This document shows, piece after piece, positions 1-8,268 of a stretch of 64,000 nucleotides of DNA. The translations under genes and the position numbers were made by a program. The number at the start of each line of letters is the position of its first letter. The first letter of the stretch is position 1. Below the pieces are notes generated by a model. That model had not been told where the DNA came from, did not search any database, and saw only the letters and a program-made list of their open reading frames with translations. Origin of the DNA: Bog-473 sp963850095 (GTDB lineage: Bacteria; Actinomycetota; Acidimicrobiia; Acidimicrobiales; RAAP-2); assembly GCA_963850095.1 (NCBI GenBank), contig CAWKJX010000012.1:186001-250000 (forward strand). The letters are read 5' to 3'.

Positions 1-462
1 CAGCACTTCTCGTCCAAGCGTGCCCTCTACCTGGAGCTGGTGGACTCCATCGCCCACAACCTGCTCGAGGCCATCGGGCGCGCCGTCATGCGGGCCGAGG
101 GGCCTCGCCAGCAGGTCGAGATGGGCTTCGCCGCCTACTTCCGCCTGGTGGTCAGCCACGAGCTCGAGTTCCGCCTCCTCTACGGCCGCGACCACGCCGA
201 CGACCTGGAGCTGGGCCGGGCCCTGCGAGCTGTCGAGGACGCCATCGCGGAGGCGATCGACCCGCTCATCGACGCCGGGCTCGATCCGGACCACCGGCGC
301 CTCCTGGCCTACGGCATCGTCGGCATGGCCGAGGGTGCCAGCCGGCGCTTCATGGCCCAGCGCCTCGACTCGGACGCCGCGGCCGACGAGGAGGCTCAGC
401 GCCTGGCCGGCCGCATGGCCGACCTGGCCTGGGCCGGCCTGCGCTCCGTCCACGCCGACTGA
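1..462 (+). CDS. TetR-family transcriptional regulator, 5'-truncated by window edge
   Basis: The reading frame is open from base 1 and begins inside the helix-turn-helix: HFSSKRALYLELVD matches the end of a TetR recognition helix and the start of helix 4 (family pattern HFxSKxxLY). The remaining ~140 residues are the all-helical ligand-binding domain. The first in-frame GTG is at base 40, but homology starts before it, so the true start lies outside the window. It converges on the phosphatase gene that ends at 543. The ligand is unknown. The family assignment is fairly secure from the HTH tail and overall helical character. Confidence 0.75.
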   Translation, partial: QHFSSKRALYLELVDSIAHNLLEAIGRAVMRAEGPRQQVEMGFAAYFRLVVSHELEFRLLYGRDHADDLELGRALRAVEDAIAEAIDPLIDAGLDPDHRRLLAYGIVGMAEGASRRFMAQRLDSDAAADEEAQRLAGRMADLAWAGLRSVHAD

Positions 463-542
463 GGGGCGCCGCGCCCGTTTGGCGGCCGTGACATGACGGC
501 TCGGCGGCATCAGCGGCAGTCGGCGGCATCACTCGGCTGCGA

Positions 543-1070
543 TCACAGGCGCGTGATCAGCTCCCGGCACAACCCCCACAGCTCGTCCACACAGGCGGCG
601 TAGACGTCGGCGTCCGCCCCGGCCGGGTCAAGAACATCCTCGTCGGCCGACACCTCGAGGTCGACCAGGTCCAGGGCGGCCACCCGTTCGGCCAGAGCGG
701 GCGGGGCCGGCGGCAGGACCTCGCACAGGCGCCTGATGGTGGCCGTCCTGGCGGCATAGGCGGGGAACTGCCGGCGCACGAAGCGCACATGGTCGGCCTC
801 CATCACGACCACCAGCTCGGCGCGCGCCAGGTCGGGTTCGTGCACCTGACGGCTGCGATGAAGGCGGAACTCGTCGTGGGCCAGTTCGGGTATGCGGGAG
901 AGCGCGGTGCGGGTGCGCATCCCCATGGGCTGGCCGTCGATGGTGTGCGTGCCGGCGGTGACGATGTGCAGGGGATCGCCAGGCCGCCCGTCACGCAGGT
1001 GCTCGAGCATGAAGCCGGCCATGACCGAGCGCGCCGCATTGCCGGTGCACAGCACCAGGAGCTCGGTCAT
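543..1070 (-). CDS. Low-molecular-weight protein tyrosine phosphatase / arsenate reductase-like protein
   Basis: This is a 175-residue cytoplasmic protein of the LMW-PTP fold. The P-loop is near the N terminus (LCTGNAARS, pattern CX5R; Cys8 nucleophile, Arg14 phosphate binder). A late DPAG matches the family's general-acid Asp-Pro. It would hydrolyse phosphotyrosine or act as an ArsC-type arsenate reductase; the sequence does not decide between them. Its ATG overlaps the stop of the upstream phosphotransferase gene (ATGA, 1067-1070), so the two are translationally coupled and probably act together. Length is slightly above the 140-160 usual for the family. Confidence 0.8.
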   Translation of the reverse strand: MTELLVLCTGNAARSVMAGFMLEHLRDGRPGDPLHIVTAGTHTIDGQPMGMRTRTALSRIPELAHDEFRLHRSRQVHEPDLARAELVVVMEADHVRFVRRQFPAYAARTATIRRLCEVLPPAPPALAERVAALDLVDLEVSADEDVLDPAGADADVYAACVDELWGLCRELITRL

Positions 1071-2155
1071 CCGGCGGCGAGCAGGAGCGCCGGCGCGTCC
1101 ACGTCGAGCGCGTGCTGGGCATGGCGCGAGCAGGTGGTGAGGAACATCAGGTCGCCCCGTTCGGTGCGCTGCACGATCATGGAGGCGACCATGGCCATCA
1201 GCACGCCGGCGAAGGTCTCACGGCGCACGTCGGCCTGCAGCTGCTCGAACGAGAGGTCGCGTACGCCCCGGCGGCACAACGCCTCGTGGTATCGGCCCAG
1301 CAGGCTCTCCTCGTGCGCCCGGCGATCCTCGACGGTGAGGCTCCCACCGATGAAATAGGCCACGTCGACCGCCGCGGCCCCCCAGACCGCGGTCTGCCAG
1401 TCGACGACCACCGGACGGGGATCTCCGGGCTGGAAGAGCAGGTTGTCGAGGCGGAAGTCCCCGTGGATGGCCGTGCGTGGCCCGGTGCGCAGCCCGACGT
1501 AGGCCGGCACGTGCCCGGCGAAGACGCGGCACACCTCCTGGTGCTCGGGTGCCATCGCGTCCTCGTAGCGCTCGAGAAAACCCGGGGCCAGCGACGACAC
1601 CAGCGTGGCCAGGAAGCCGTCGGAGTCGGCGTTGTTGCGGTTGAGCCATTCGAGGCCGGCCAGCTCGGGCGACTCCCAGCACGGCGCGTGGAGGCCGGCC
1701 ATCTCCTCGAGGACGGCCGCCGCCTCGTCGGGGCTGCACCCGCCGATCTGGTCCCCCTGCACCCCGCCCACGACGTCCTCGAGGAGCAGGGTGAACCACC
1801 CGGTGTCCGGTTCCACCTCGGCCACGTAGACGGCCGGCACCCGTGCCCCGATGCGGGCCGCCACTTCCTGGTAGAAGCGGATCTCGATTTCGTAGGCCCG
1901 CACCGCCAGGCCGGTGGCCCGGCTCTGGTCGTCGGCCGAGGCGAACTTGCCGACCACCGTGGGCGGCCCGGCGTCCGGGCGGTCGTAGGTGAGGGTGAAG
2001 CGCGTGGTGTCGCCCATCTGGCCCGTCCCGATGGGGGCGCGCTCGAGTGACACGACGTGCGCCCCCTCGGCCAGCGCCCCGGCCCCGGAGAGAGCGCCGG
2101 TCAGCCACTCCGGCGTGACATCGGCAGCCTGGTGGAGAAGGGTGGGCGGGCTCAC
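1067..2155 (-). CDS. APH-like phosphotransferase family protein
   Basis: This 362-residue protein has the aminoglycoside phosphotransferase/choline-kinase fold. The Brenner-type catalytic motif is visible as AIHGDFRLDNLLF (HxDxxxxN, with Asp as catalytic base), followed by VVVDWQTAVWG, the metal-binding Asp of the DxD-like motif. An N-lobe VVGKFAS is the likely ATP-binding Lys. Actinobacteria carry many such proteins, usually with unknown small-molecule substrates, so a role in antibiotic resistance should not be assumed. The start is GTG at 2155 with no convincing Shine-Dalgarno. It is coupled by a 4-bp overlap to the phosphatase gene downstream, which hints at a kinase/phosphatase pair. Confidence 0.8.
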   Translation of the reverse strand: MSPPTLLHQAADVTPEWLTGALSGAGALAEGAHVVSLERAPIGTGQMGDTTRFTLTYDRPDAGPPTVVGKFASADDQSRATGLAVRAYEIEIRFYQEVAARIGARVPAVYVAEVEPDTGWFTLLLEDVVGGVQGDQIGGCSPDEAAAVLEEMAGLHAPCWESPELAGLEWLNRNNADSDGFLATLVSSLAPGFLERYEDAMAPEHQEVCRVFAGHVPAYVGLRTGPRTAIHGDFRLDNLLFQPGDPRPVVVDWQTAVWGAAAVDVAYFIGGSLTVEDRRAHEESLLGRYHEALCRRGVRDLSFEQLQADVRRETFAGVLMAMVASMIVQRTERGDLMFLTTCSRHAQHALDVDAPALLLAAG

Positions 2156-2193
2156 GACAGGCCGAGACTACGTGGCGTCGTCGCCGCGGGCCT

Positions 2194-2233
2194 CATGCCG
2201 GGTCGGCGTACGACATGCCGGGGCGGCGTACGA
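2194..2233. repeat. 20-bp tandem duplication in intergenic DNA
   Basis: Two adjacent 20-bp copies, 2194-2213 and 2214-2233, begin CATGCCGGG and end GGCGTACGA and differ at one position (T versus G). They lie between the start of the phosphotransferase gene and the end of the sulfotransferase gene, both on the minus strand. No function is evident. Confidence 0.8.
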
Positions 2234-2254
2234 CCACCGACTCCCCGGGTGCCT

Positions 2255-2875
2255 CTACCGCTCCAGCGGCGGCATCCCCACGTTGGCCCTGAACTCGTCC
2301 GTGGTGTTGACGCAGGGGAACGGCTCGTCGGGCACGGCCCGACCCAGTCGCTCGCAGATGGGCGCCCAACCGTCGGCGGCCGTCCACTCGAGCAGGTGGT
2401 CGGCCGGTACGCCGGCGCGGACGGCATCGTTGTGCCGTTCGTAGGCGGCGATCATGGCGTCGCGATCGTCGACCCGGTCGGAGAAGCGCTGGCCCATGAG
2501 GCGGAGCATGGCGGTCATCCAGGGATCTCCCAACTCGACCATGGCCCCGATGCCCCCGAAGATCGTGTTGGAGCAGCTGGTGTACCAGAGGTCGGGATCG
2601 CGCACCGACAGGATCACCAGCGCGTCGGGATTGGCCCGGGTCAACTCGGGCCAGAAGCTGGCGCCGGGCCAGTCCACCTGGGCCACGTAGCCCCCCATGA
2701 GCGCGTCCCAGTCGACCGGCCGGCCGTCCACCGCCTCGGTCCAGACCGGCACCTCGTCGGGATGGGCGAACACCTCGACCATGTGGTGGCACGGGCCACC
2801 CAGCAGTTGTTCGAGAGCGTCCTTGAGCGAATGCGTGCCGGTGCGCCCCACCCCGGCCCCTACGACCTCGAGCAT
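2255..2875 (-). CDS. Sulfotransferase family protein (P-loop type)
   Basis: This is a 206-residue cytoplasmic protein. The N terminus LEVVGAGVGRTGTHSLKDAL is the 5'-phosphosulfate-binding loop of the small sulfotransferase_4-like family; a central VILSVRDPDLWYTS is the 3'-phosphate-binding segment (R and S). It would use PAPS to sulfate an unknown acceptor. The start chosen is ATG at 2875, because AAAGGGGG sits just upstream with a 5-6 base spacer; an upstream in-frame start at 2929 lacks this and adds residues outside the domain. It lies 108 bp after livF, in the same direction, so it may be read through from the transporter operon. Confidence 0.8.
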   Translation of the reverse strand: MLEVVGAGVGRTGTHSLKDALEQLLGGPCHHMVEVFAHPDEVPVWTEAVDGRPVDWDALMGGYVAQVDWPGASFWPELTRANPDALVILSVRDPDLWYTSCSNTIFGGIGAMVELGDPWMTAMLRLMGQRFSDRVDDRDAMIAAYERHNDAVRAGVPADHLLEWTAADGWAPICERLGRAVPDEPFPCVNTTDEFRANVGMPPLER

Positions 2876-2982
2876 GTTGTCCCCCTTTGCGACAGGGTGG
2901 ACGTTTGCAGGCACCGGCGGGGCTGTCAACGCCCGTGTGATCTGGGCCGTGTGGTAACGGGCGTCCGGGCTCGAGGCCGCTC

Positions 2983-3696
2983 CTACCCGCCGAGGTAGCT
3001 GGCGGACAGGGCCTCCTCCATCTCCGCCGGGGAACCCTGGTGGGCGATGACACCCTGGAGCACCACCGCCGCGGCGTCGGCGATGGGCAACGCGGTGCGG
3101 GCGAACTGCTCCACCAGGAGGATCGACAGGCCTCCCGACGCCAGCTCACGGACCTTCTCGTAGAGCTCGGCGACCACAATCGGGGCCAGGCCCAGCGACA
3201 GCTCGTCGAGCAGGAGGATCTTCGGATCGGTGGCGAACGCCCGGGCCAGGGCCAGCATCTGCTGCTCGCCTCCCGAGAGCGTGCCGGCCAACTGCTTGCG
3301 CTTGGGGCCGAGCCTGGGGAATTGGGCGATCGCCACCTCTTCGATCCGATTCATCGGGATCCCGATCTGGGTGGCCATGAGCAGGTTCTCCCGGACGCTG
3401 AGGTTGGGAAAGATCCCGCGCCCTTCGGGAATGGTGCAGATGCCCCGACGGGCACGCCCGTCGGCCGAGACAAGGGTCACCGCGGCGCCGTCGAAGCGCA
3501 CCTCGCCCGCCGTCGGCGCCAGGGTTCCCGCGCAGACGTTGAGCAAGGTGGTCTTCCCACCACCGTTCGGCCCGAGCAGGGCCACCACGGAACCGGCCGG
3601 GACCTCCAGGCTCACCCCGTGGACGACCTCGATCGGGCCGTAGCCGGCCCGGATGTCGCGCAACTCGAAGATCGGCGCCGGTGCCGGTGCCGGCAT
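2983..3696 (-). CDS. livF: Branched-chain amino acid type ABC transporter ATP-binding protein LivF
   Basis: This 237-residue ABC ATPase has Walker A GPNGGGKTT, signature LSGGEQQMLALARA, and Walker B ILLLDELSLGLAP followed by the H-loop region. The Leu after DE and the SLGLAP tail are typical of the LivF subfamily. The start is ATG at 3696, two bases after the LivG stop; a GTG at 3702 that overlaps the stop (GTGA) is an alternative. With the LivHMG frame and the binding protein upstream it forms a HAAT-type importer, energising uptake of branched-chain amino acids, amides or other small carboxylates. Substrate specificity cannot be read from sequence. Confidence 0.9.
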   Translation of the reverse strand: MPAPAPAPIFELRDIRAGYGPIEVVHGVSLEVPAGSVVALLGPNGGGKTTLLNVCAGTLAPTAGEVRFDGAAVTLVSADGRARRGICTIPEGRGIFPNLSVRENLLMATQIGIPMNRIEEVAIAQFPRLGPKRKQLAGTLSGGEQQMLALARAFATDPKILLLDELSLGLAPIVVAELYEKVRELASGGLSILLVEQFARTALPIADAAAVVLQGVIAHQGSPAEMEEALSASYLGG

Positions 3697-3698
3697 GC

Positions 3699-6629
3699 TC
3701 ACGGCGCACCCAGATAGGCGTTCACCACGGCCGGGTCGTTCTTGACCTGTTCGGGCGGGCCACTGGCGATGATCTCGCCGTAGTCGAGAACGTGGATCAT
3801 CTCGCAGGTGTCCATGACGAGGCCGACGTCGTGCTCGACCAGGCAGATGGCGAGGCCCCGTTCCTCGACCAACCGGCGCAGAATCCGGCCAAAGGCCAGC
3901 GTCTCCTGCTCGGTCTGCCCGGAGGCGGGCTCGTCGAGCAGGAGGACCTTGGGTTGGGTCATGAGAGCCCGGGCCACCTCGACCACCCGCGCCCGCGCCG
4001 TGGGCAGCTCGCTCACCTCGCGCTCCGCCACGTCGCCCAGACCCAGCAGCTCCAACGTCTGAGCTGTTTCGGCGTCGACGTCGATACGGCCCCGGCGTCC
4101 CCATGTGTTGCGGATCTCACCGGCCACACGGATGTTGTCGCGCACGCTGAGCGACGTGAACAGTTCGAGCCGTTGGTAGGTCCGGGACAGACCCCGACGC
4201 GCCCGCGCCGCCGGGCCGGCCCGCGTGACGTCGCGCCCATCGATCATGACCCGCCCGGATTTGGGAGCGAGCAGCCCGCTGACGACGTTGAACAGCGTGG
4301 TCTTGCCGGCCCCGTTGGGGCCGATGAGCCCGGTCACCCCTCCGGTGGACACCGAGAGGGACACGTCGCGCAGCACCTGGGCCCCACCGAAGGCCATGCA
4401 CACCTCCGAGACCTCAAGAGCGGGCATTGGCCACTCCTTCGACCGCGGGCACGCCGCCGGCCGCCGCCGGCGCCGCCGGGCGGGTCTTCCCTGCCCGTCC
4501 TGGGCCGGGGCGGGGGTGACCTCGAACGCCTCGGGACGCACCAGCCGGCCGATGCCCGGTACCACGACGGCCACCACCGCCGTGCCCAGCACGAACCACC
4601 AGTTCCCCATGACCTTGGTCAGCACGAGCAGGTAGAGCACGGCCTCGGCCGCCACCCCCAGCGCCAACACGGGCTTCACCCGCCACAAGGGGCGGTAGCT
4701 GGCGACGATCTGCGGCACCGCCCCGCTCGGGTTGCGGCCCAGGCTGATGCCGACGAGCGCCGGCGCGACCAGCGACAGGTTGGCCAGGAACGTCCACGGG
4801 CCACCCCCGCCGTGGTCCGTGGACAGGTTCGTGAACGTGCTCGTGAGCGCGTTGAACGCGGTCCCGGCGAGGACGCCGCCCATGAGGGCGCCGGCGACGC
4901 TGCCGATGCCCCCCACCACGGTCAGCATGACCAGGGCCAGGCTGATGAAGATGATGTACGTGTTGGCGGTGACGCTGGCCGAGGACGCGGAGAGCAGCAC
5001 GCCACCTACGGCGGCGATGGCCGCCGAGAGCATGAACACCGACAACTTCAACTTGACCAGGTTCTGGCCGAGGGTGGCGGCGGCGGCCGGACTGTCCTTC
5101 ATGGCGGTGAGCCTCCGCCCGTAACTGCTGCGGCGCAGGGCGATCAGCCCGATCCCGATGAGGACGAAGATGAGGACCGACGTGGTGAGGAACGTCTTGG
5201 TCGAGCTCAGGTCGACAGGTCCGAACTTGGGCGGTGGGATCTGGAGGGTGCCGTTGGGGAAGATCGAGAAGTTCAGGTGGAAGATGGGGAGGACGTGCGG
5301 CGCAATGTCGTTGAGGATCATGTCGGAGACGAAGACGCCGAAGGCGAGGGTGGCCAGCGCCAGGTAGAGGCCGCGCAGGCGCAGCGCGGGCAGTGCGATG
5401 AGCCCGCCGACCACCGCGGTCACCACGACCCCGAGCAGCAACCCCCACAGCGTGATCCGTTGGTCCAGGCCCGTGCCGGAGAGACCGAGGTGGAAAACGA
5501 TGATGGTGGCGATGGCACCGAAGGAGACGGGTGCCAGATTGATCTCACCCGCGTAGCCGGTGAGCAGGGTGAGGGACAGGGCGATGATGGCGTAGGTGAT
5601 GCCGAGGGTCAGGGTCGACATGTCGGCGCTGCCCATGATCTGCTCGAGCGCCAGCACGACCAGCACGAGAATGGCGCCCCACAGCACGGCCGACCCGAGG
5701 GTGGGCACGGTGAAGCGTTCTCTCGTGCGCAGCAGTGTGGCGCCCCGCAGGCGGTCCTGGGGCAGCACCAGCAGGACGACGAAGAGCATGATCATCGGCA
5801 GCGCAATGCGGAAGTTCGACGCCCAGGACCACGTGTCGGGGAAGTAACCCAGCACGTACGTCGCGCTCAGGCCGAGGATCAGCGCTCCGCCGAAGGTGGC
5901 CCAGATGCTGCGCAGCCGTCCGAACACGGCCGCGGCGATGGAGTCGAGCACGAGCAGGGTCAGCACGTGGACGTCGAGCGTGCCGCCGCTGATGGGCGTG
6001 ATCAAAATACCGGCCAGCGCCGCCAGGGCGCCCCCGAGGGCCCAGGAGATCGCGGCCAGCCGGAGGGGCCGCCCGCCGTTGAGCTGGAGGAGGGCCGGGT
6101 TGTCCACCACCGCCCTCATCGCCACCCCGGTGCGGGTGCTCTTGAACAGGAGTCGGATACCCACCGCGATGAGCACGCCGCATCCGAGGGCGATCGCCTC
6201 GTGATCGGTGACGTAGACGCCGAGGAACTTGAACTTCGCCGCGTTGCCGAAGAAGAGGTTGTCGGTCCGGGGAACGCCGGGGTTCCAGATCCACTGGGCC
6301 AGCGCGATCAGCCCCAGCATGATGCCGATGGTGACCACTATTTTGGTCACGTCGGTCGTCTCGCGCAGTCCGCGCATAATACCGACGTAGAGGACGATGC
6401 CCAGCAGCGGTGCCAGGACCGCGAGGACGAGGAAGAGCGCCAGCGGCGCCGGCCAGTTCCAGCCGTAGCGGAACTGCCAGTAGGTGAACGCCGCCAGCAT
6501 GGCCATGGCGCCCTGGGCGAAGTTGAAGATGCCCGAGGTCGTGTACGTCAGGACCAGTCCCGAGGCGGCGATCCCGTAGACCGCTCCGGTGACCAGACCG
6601 AGAATGGTGTACTCGAGGAACAGGTGCAT
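3699..6629 (-). CDS. LivH-LivM-LivG: two permease domains and an ABC ATPase in one reading frame
   Basis: One uninterrupted frame of 976 residues covers three proteins usually encoded separately. Residues ~1-310 are a LivH-type permease (multiple membrane helices, start MHLFLEYTILGLVTGAVYGI), ~330-690 a LivM-type permease (LTLLTGYAGEINLAPVSFGA), ~700-734 an Arg/Pro-rich linker, and 735-976 a LivG-type ATPase (Walker A GPNGAGKTT, Walker B VLLLDEPASG). The ATPase signature is LPTARARVVEVARA instead of LSGGQ. At residue 735 there is an ATG (4427) preceded by AGGAG with a 6-base spacer, so LivG could also be made alone by internal initiation. The gene is 60 bp downstream of the binding protein and abuts livF. 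LivM-LivG fusions are known in actinobacteria; the triple frame is less usual. Confidence 0.85.
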   Translation of the reverse strand: MHLFLEYTILGLVTGAVYGIAASGLVLTYTTSGIFNFAQGAMAMLAAFTYWQFRYGWNWPAPLALFLVLAVLAPLLGIVLYVGIMRGLRETTDVTKIVVTIGIMLGLIALAQWIWNPGVPRTDNLFFGNAAKFKFLGVYVTDHEAIALGCGVLIAVGIRLLFKSTRTGVAMRAVVDNPALLQLNGGRPLRLAAISWALGGALAALAGILITPISGGTLDVHVLTLLVLDSIAAAVFGRLRSIWATFGGALILGLSATYVLGYFPDTWSWASNFRIALPMIMLFVVLLVLPQDRLRGATLLRTRERFTVPTLGSAVLWGAILVLVVLALEQIMGSADMSTLTLGITYAIIALSLTLLTGYAGEINLAPVSFGAIATIIVFHLGLSGTGLDQRITLWGLLLGVVVTAVVGGLIALPALRLRGLYLALATLAFGVFVSDMILNDIAPHVLPIFHLNFSIFPNGTLQIPPPKFGPVDLSSTKTFLTTSVLIFVLIGIGLIALRRSSYGRRLTAMKDSPAAAATLGQNLVKLKLSVFMLSAAIAAVGGVLLSASSASVTANTYIIFISLALVMLTVVGGIGSVAGALMGGVLAGTAFNALTSTFTNLSTDHGGGGPWTFLANLSLVAPALVGISLGRNPSGAVPQIVASYRPLWRVKPVLALGVAAEAVLYLLVLTKVMGNWWFVLGTAVVAVVVPGIGRLVRPEAFEVTPAPAQDGQGRPARRRRRRPAACPRSKEWPMPALEVSEVCMAFGGAQVLRDVSLSVSTGGVTGLIGPNGAGKTTLFNVVSGLLAPKSGRVMIDGRDVTRAGPAARARRGLSRTYQRLELFTSLSVRDNIRVAGEIRNTWGRRGRIDVDAETAQTLELLGLGDVAEREVSELPTARARVVEVARALMTQPKVLLLDEPASGQTEQETLAFGRILRRLVEERGLAICLVEHDVGLVMDTCEMIHVLDYGEIIASGPPEQVKNDPAVVNAYLGAP

Positions 6630-6689
6630 GGCCGGGCTTCCGTCGCCTCGCTCAGAGCATGGAGAGCAGCGGGGCGACGGGTGAGCTGC

Positions 6690-8075
6690 TCATCCCTGCG
6701 GCTTCAGCACAGAAGATGTGGCGTATTGGGTCGCGAAGCCCTGGGAGTTGAGCGGGGTGGTGATGACGGCTCCCGAGTTCGGGACCACGTACTTCGAGGC
6801 ACAGTCGAAGCTTCCGAGCTTCTTGGGGTACACCTGCACCCACTTGGTGTTGTCGAGCTTCATGAGGATCCCGCAGGCGGGCGGGAGGTTCTTGGCCGGG
6901 TTGGTCGGCGCATTGAGGCCGCCACCCGTCCAGCTCGTCACCTTGGCCAGGTGGTTGATGATGCACTGGCGGGTGAGGTCCGACCCGCAGGCCTTGGCCG
7001 CGGTGGCCCACAGAAGGAAGGAGGACGTGGACTGCTCGCCCAGCGCGGAGGTGTGACCGCCGTACTTCTTCACGATGGCGAGGTACTGGGCGACGGCCGG
7101 GACGACCTTGGCCGCCTCGAGCGGCTCGTAGGCCACGTGGACATAGACGTTGTTGCCCAGCCCGCTGGTGTTCCACTGCGCGAACGATTCCGTGTACATG
7201 GCGGCGTCCATCAACCAGATCGGGTCGTAGCCGATCTGGTTGTCCGACTCGAGGACGCCGTAGATGACCGGACCCGGCGTGGCGTCGTCGAACACGACCT
7301 GGGCCCCGCAACTCTGGAGCTTCTGGGCGAACGGTGTGTAGTTGGCCTCGCCGTTGTAATTGACCAGGAACGGGCAGTTGATGAACTTCCACCCGGCCGT
7401 GGTGTACGCCTGCACGGCCTTGGCGGTCGATTGTTGCTGGGTCGACAGGGTGGAGTCGTACACGGCGGCATGCTGGGTCTTCTTGCCGAAGAGCTTCTCG
7501 CCCTGGTAGGCGAGGGCGGCGGGGCTGTAATTGATCGGGTTCGGGGACGCCTGGTACATCTCGTAGGCGTTGGCGAACACGGGGGAGACACTGAAACCGG
7601 GCGCTGCGACCAGGTTGCAGCCGAGTCGGGTCTGCTCGGCCAAGCCGTCGAGGGCGAAGCCCTCGCCCACCAGCATGAAGTCCGTCTTGCAGGCCTGGGT
7701 CATGACGCTGCCGACGTTGGTCACGGCGGCGTCGTAGTAGTCACCGACGATCTTGCGGCCGTTGATGCCGCCCTCCGCGTCGCACCAGGCAATCATGGCC
7801 TTGACGGCGTCGCCCATCTCCTGGTCGAGGCCCGGTTCACCCGAGAAGCCGCGGTCGTCGCCGTAGGCGACGTTGATGGTGGAGTTGGTGACGCCCTGGT
7901 CGGTGGCTCCCGTGGCGTGTCCTTTGCCACAGGGCGAGGGCAGCGTGCCGAACGTGCTCGTGGGGAGGGATGATGACGCACCGCTCACCGCGGGCGAGAT
8001 CACCAGCCCGGTCGCGGTCAGCGCGGTCAGCAGGAACGCCAAGCCCACCACTCTCACGGACGTGAGTCTCTTCAT
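6690..8075 (-). CDS. ABC transporter substrate-binding protein (LivJ/K-type, Peripla_BP_6)
   Basis: This 461-residue exported protein has an N-terminal signal peptide: MKRLTS, a hydrophobic stretch (VVGLAFLLTALTATGLVI), then a small-residue cleavage region near SGASS. The mature part has the bilobed receptor pattern of leucine-binding proteins, with INVAYGDDRG near the start, AVYDSTLSTQQQS and similar strands in the second lobe. The start is ATG at 8075, because AGGGGG lies 7 bases upstream; a TTG two codons earlier is less likely. It is the first gene of the importer operon 8075-2983. A KstR-like palindrome at 8142-8155 lies in its promoter region, suggesting control by a lipid or steroid metabolite sensor, so the ligand need not be an amino acid. 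Confidence 0.88.
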   Translation of the reverse strand: MKRLTSVRVVGLAFLLTALTATGLVISPAVSGASSSLPTSTFGTLPSPCGKGHATGATDQGVTNSTINVAYGDDRGFSGEPGLDQEMGDAVKAMIAWCDAEGGINGRKIVGDYYDAAVTNVGSVMTQACKTDFMLVGEGFALDGLAEQTRLGCNLVAAPGFSVSPVFANAYEMYQASPNPINYSPAALAYQGEKLFGKKTQHAAVYDSTLSTQQQSTAKAVQAYTTAGWKFINCPFLVNYNGEANYTPFAQKLQSCGAQVVFDDATPGPVIYGVLESDNQIGYDPIWLMDAAMYTESFAQWNTSGLGNNVYVHVAYEPLEAAKVVPAVAQYLAIVKKYGGHTSALGEQSTSSFLLWATAAKACGSDLTRQCIINHLAKVTSWTGGGLNAPTNPAKNLPPACGILMKLDNTKWVQVYPKKLGSFDCASKYVVPNSGAVITTPLNSQGFATQYATSSVLKPQG

Positions 8076-8141
8076 AACCAAACCCCCTGTCTGCAGCGCA
8101 GAAACCTGTGGTCCTGCCGCTGGGACACTCCGGCCGAACCC

Positions 8142-8158
8142 TAGAACAGGTTCCTGTT
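8142..8158. promoter_or_regulatory. Palindromic operator-like site resembling the KstR consensus
   Basis: TAGAACAGGTTCCT (8142-8155) fits the actinobacterial KstR/KstR2-type pattern TNNAACNNGTTNNA except for the last base; the inner half-sites AACAGG and CCTGTT form a perfect 6-2-6 repeat at 8145-8158. It sits about 70-85 bp upstream of the binding-protein start (8075), a natural promoter position. The motif match was made by eye. Confidence 0.45.
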
Positions 8159-8268
8159 TGCCTGGGGCACCCTACCAATACGGGGAGCCGACGTCTCTGC
8201 CACGGGCCCCATCTTCGATGCCGAGGCGACCCCCAGGCGTCAACGTGGCCCGGAGCGATGCGGTGGGG

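Noticed and set aside
1112..2050. Open frame opposite the APH-like gene
   Set aside because: No family motifs; the minus strand carries the intact HGDFRLDN kinase motif and coupled start/stop.
3681..7973. Very long plus-strand open frame (over 1400 codons) opposite the Liv transporter genes
   Set aside because: It is composed of His/Gly/Arg/Glu-rich sequence without domains and lies antisense to genes with clear motifs; it results from high-GC codon structure.
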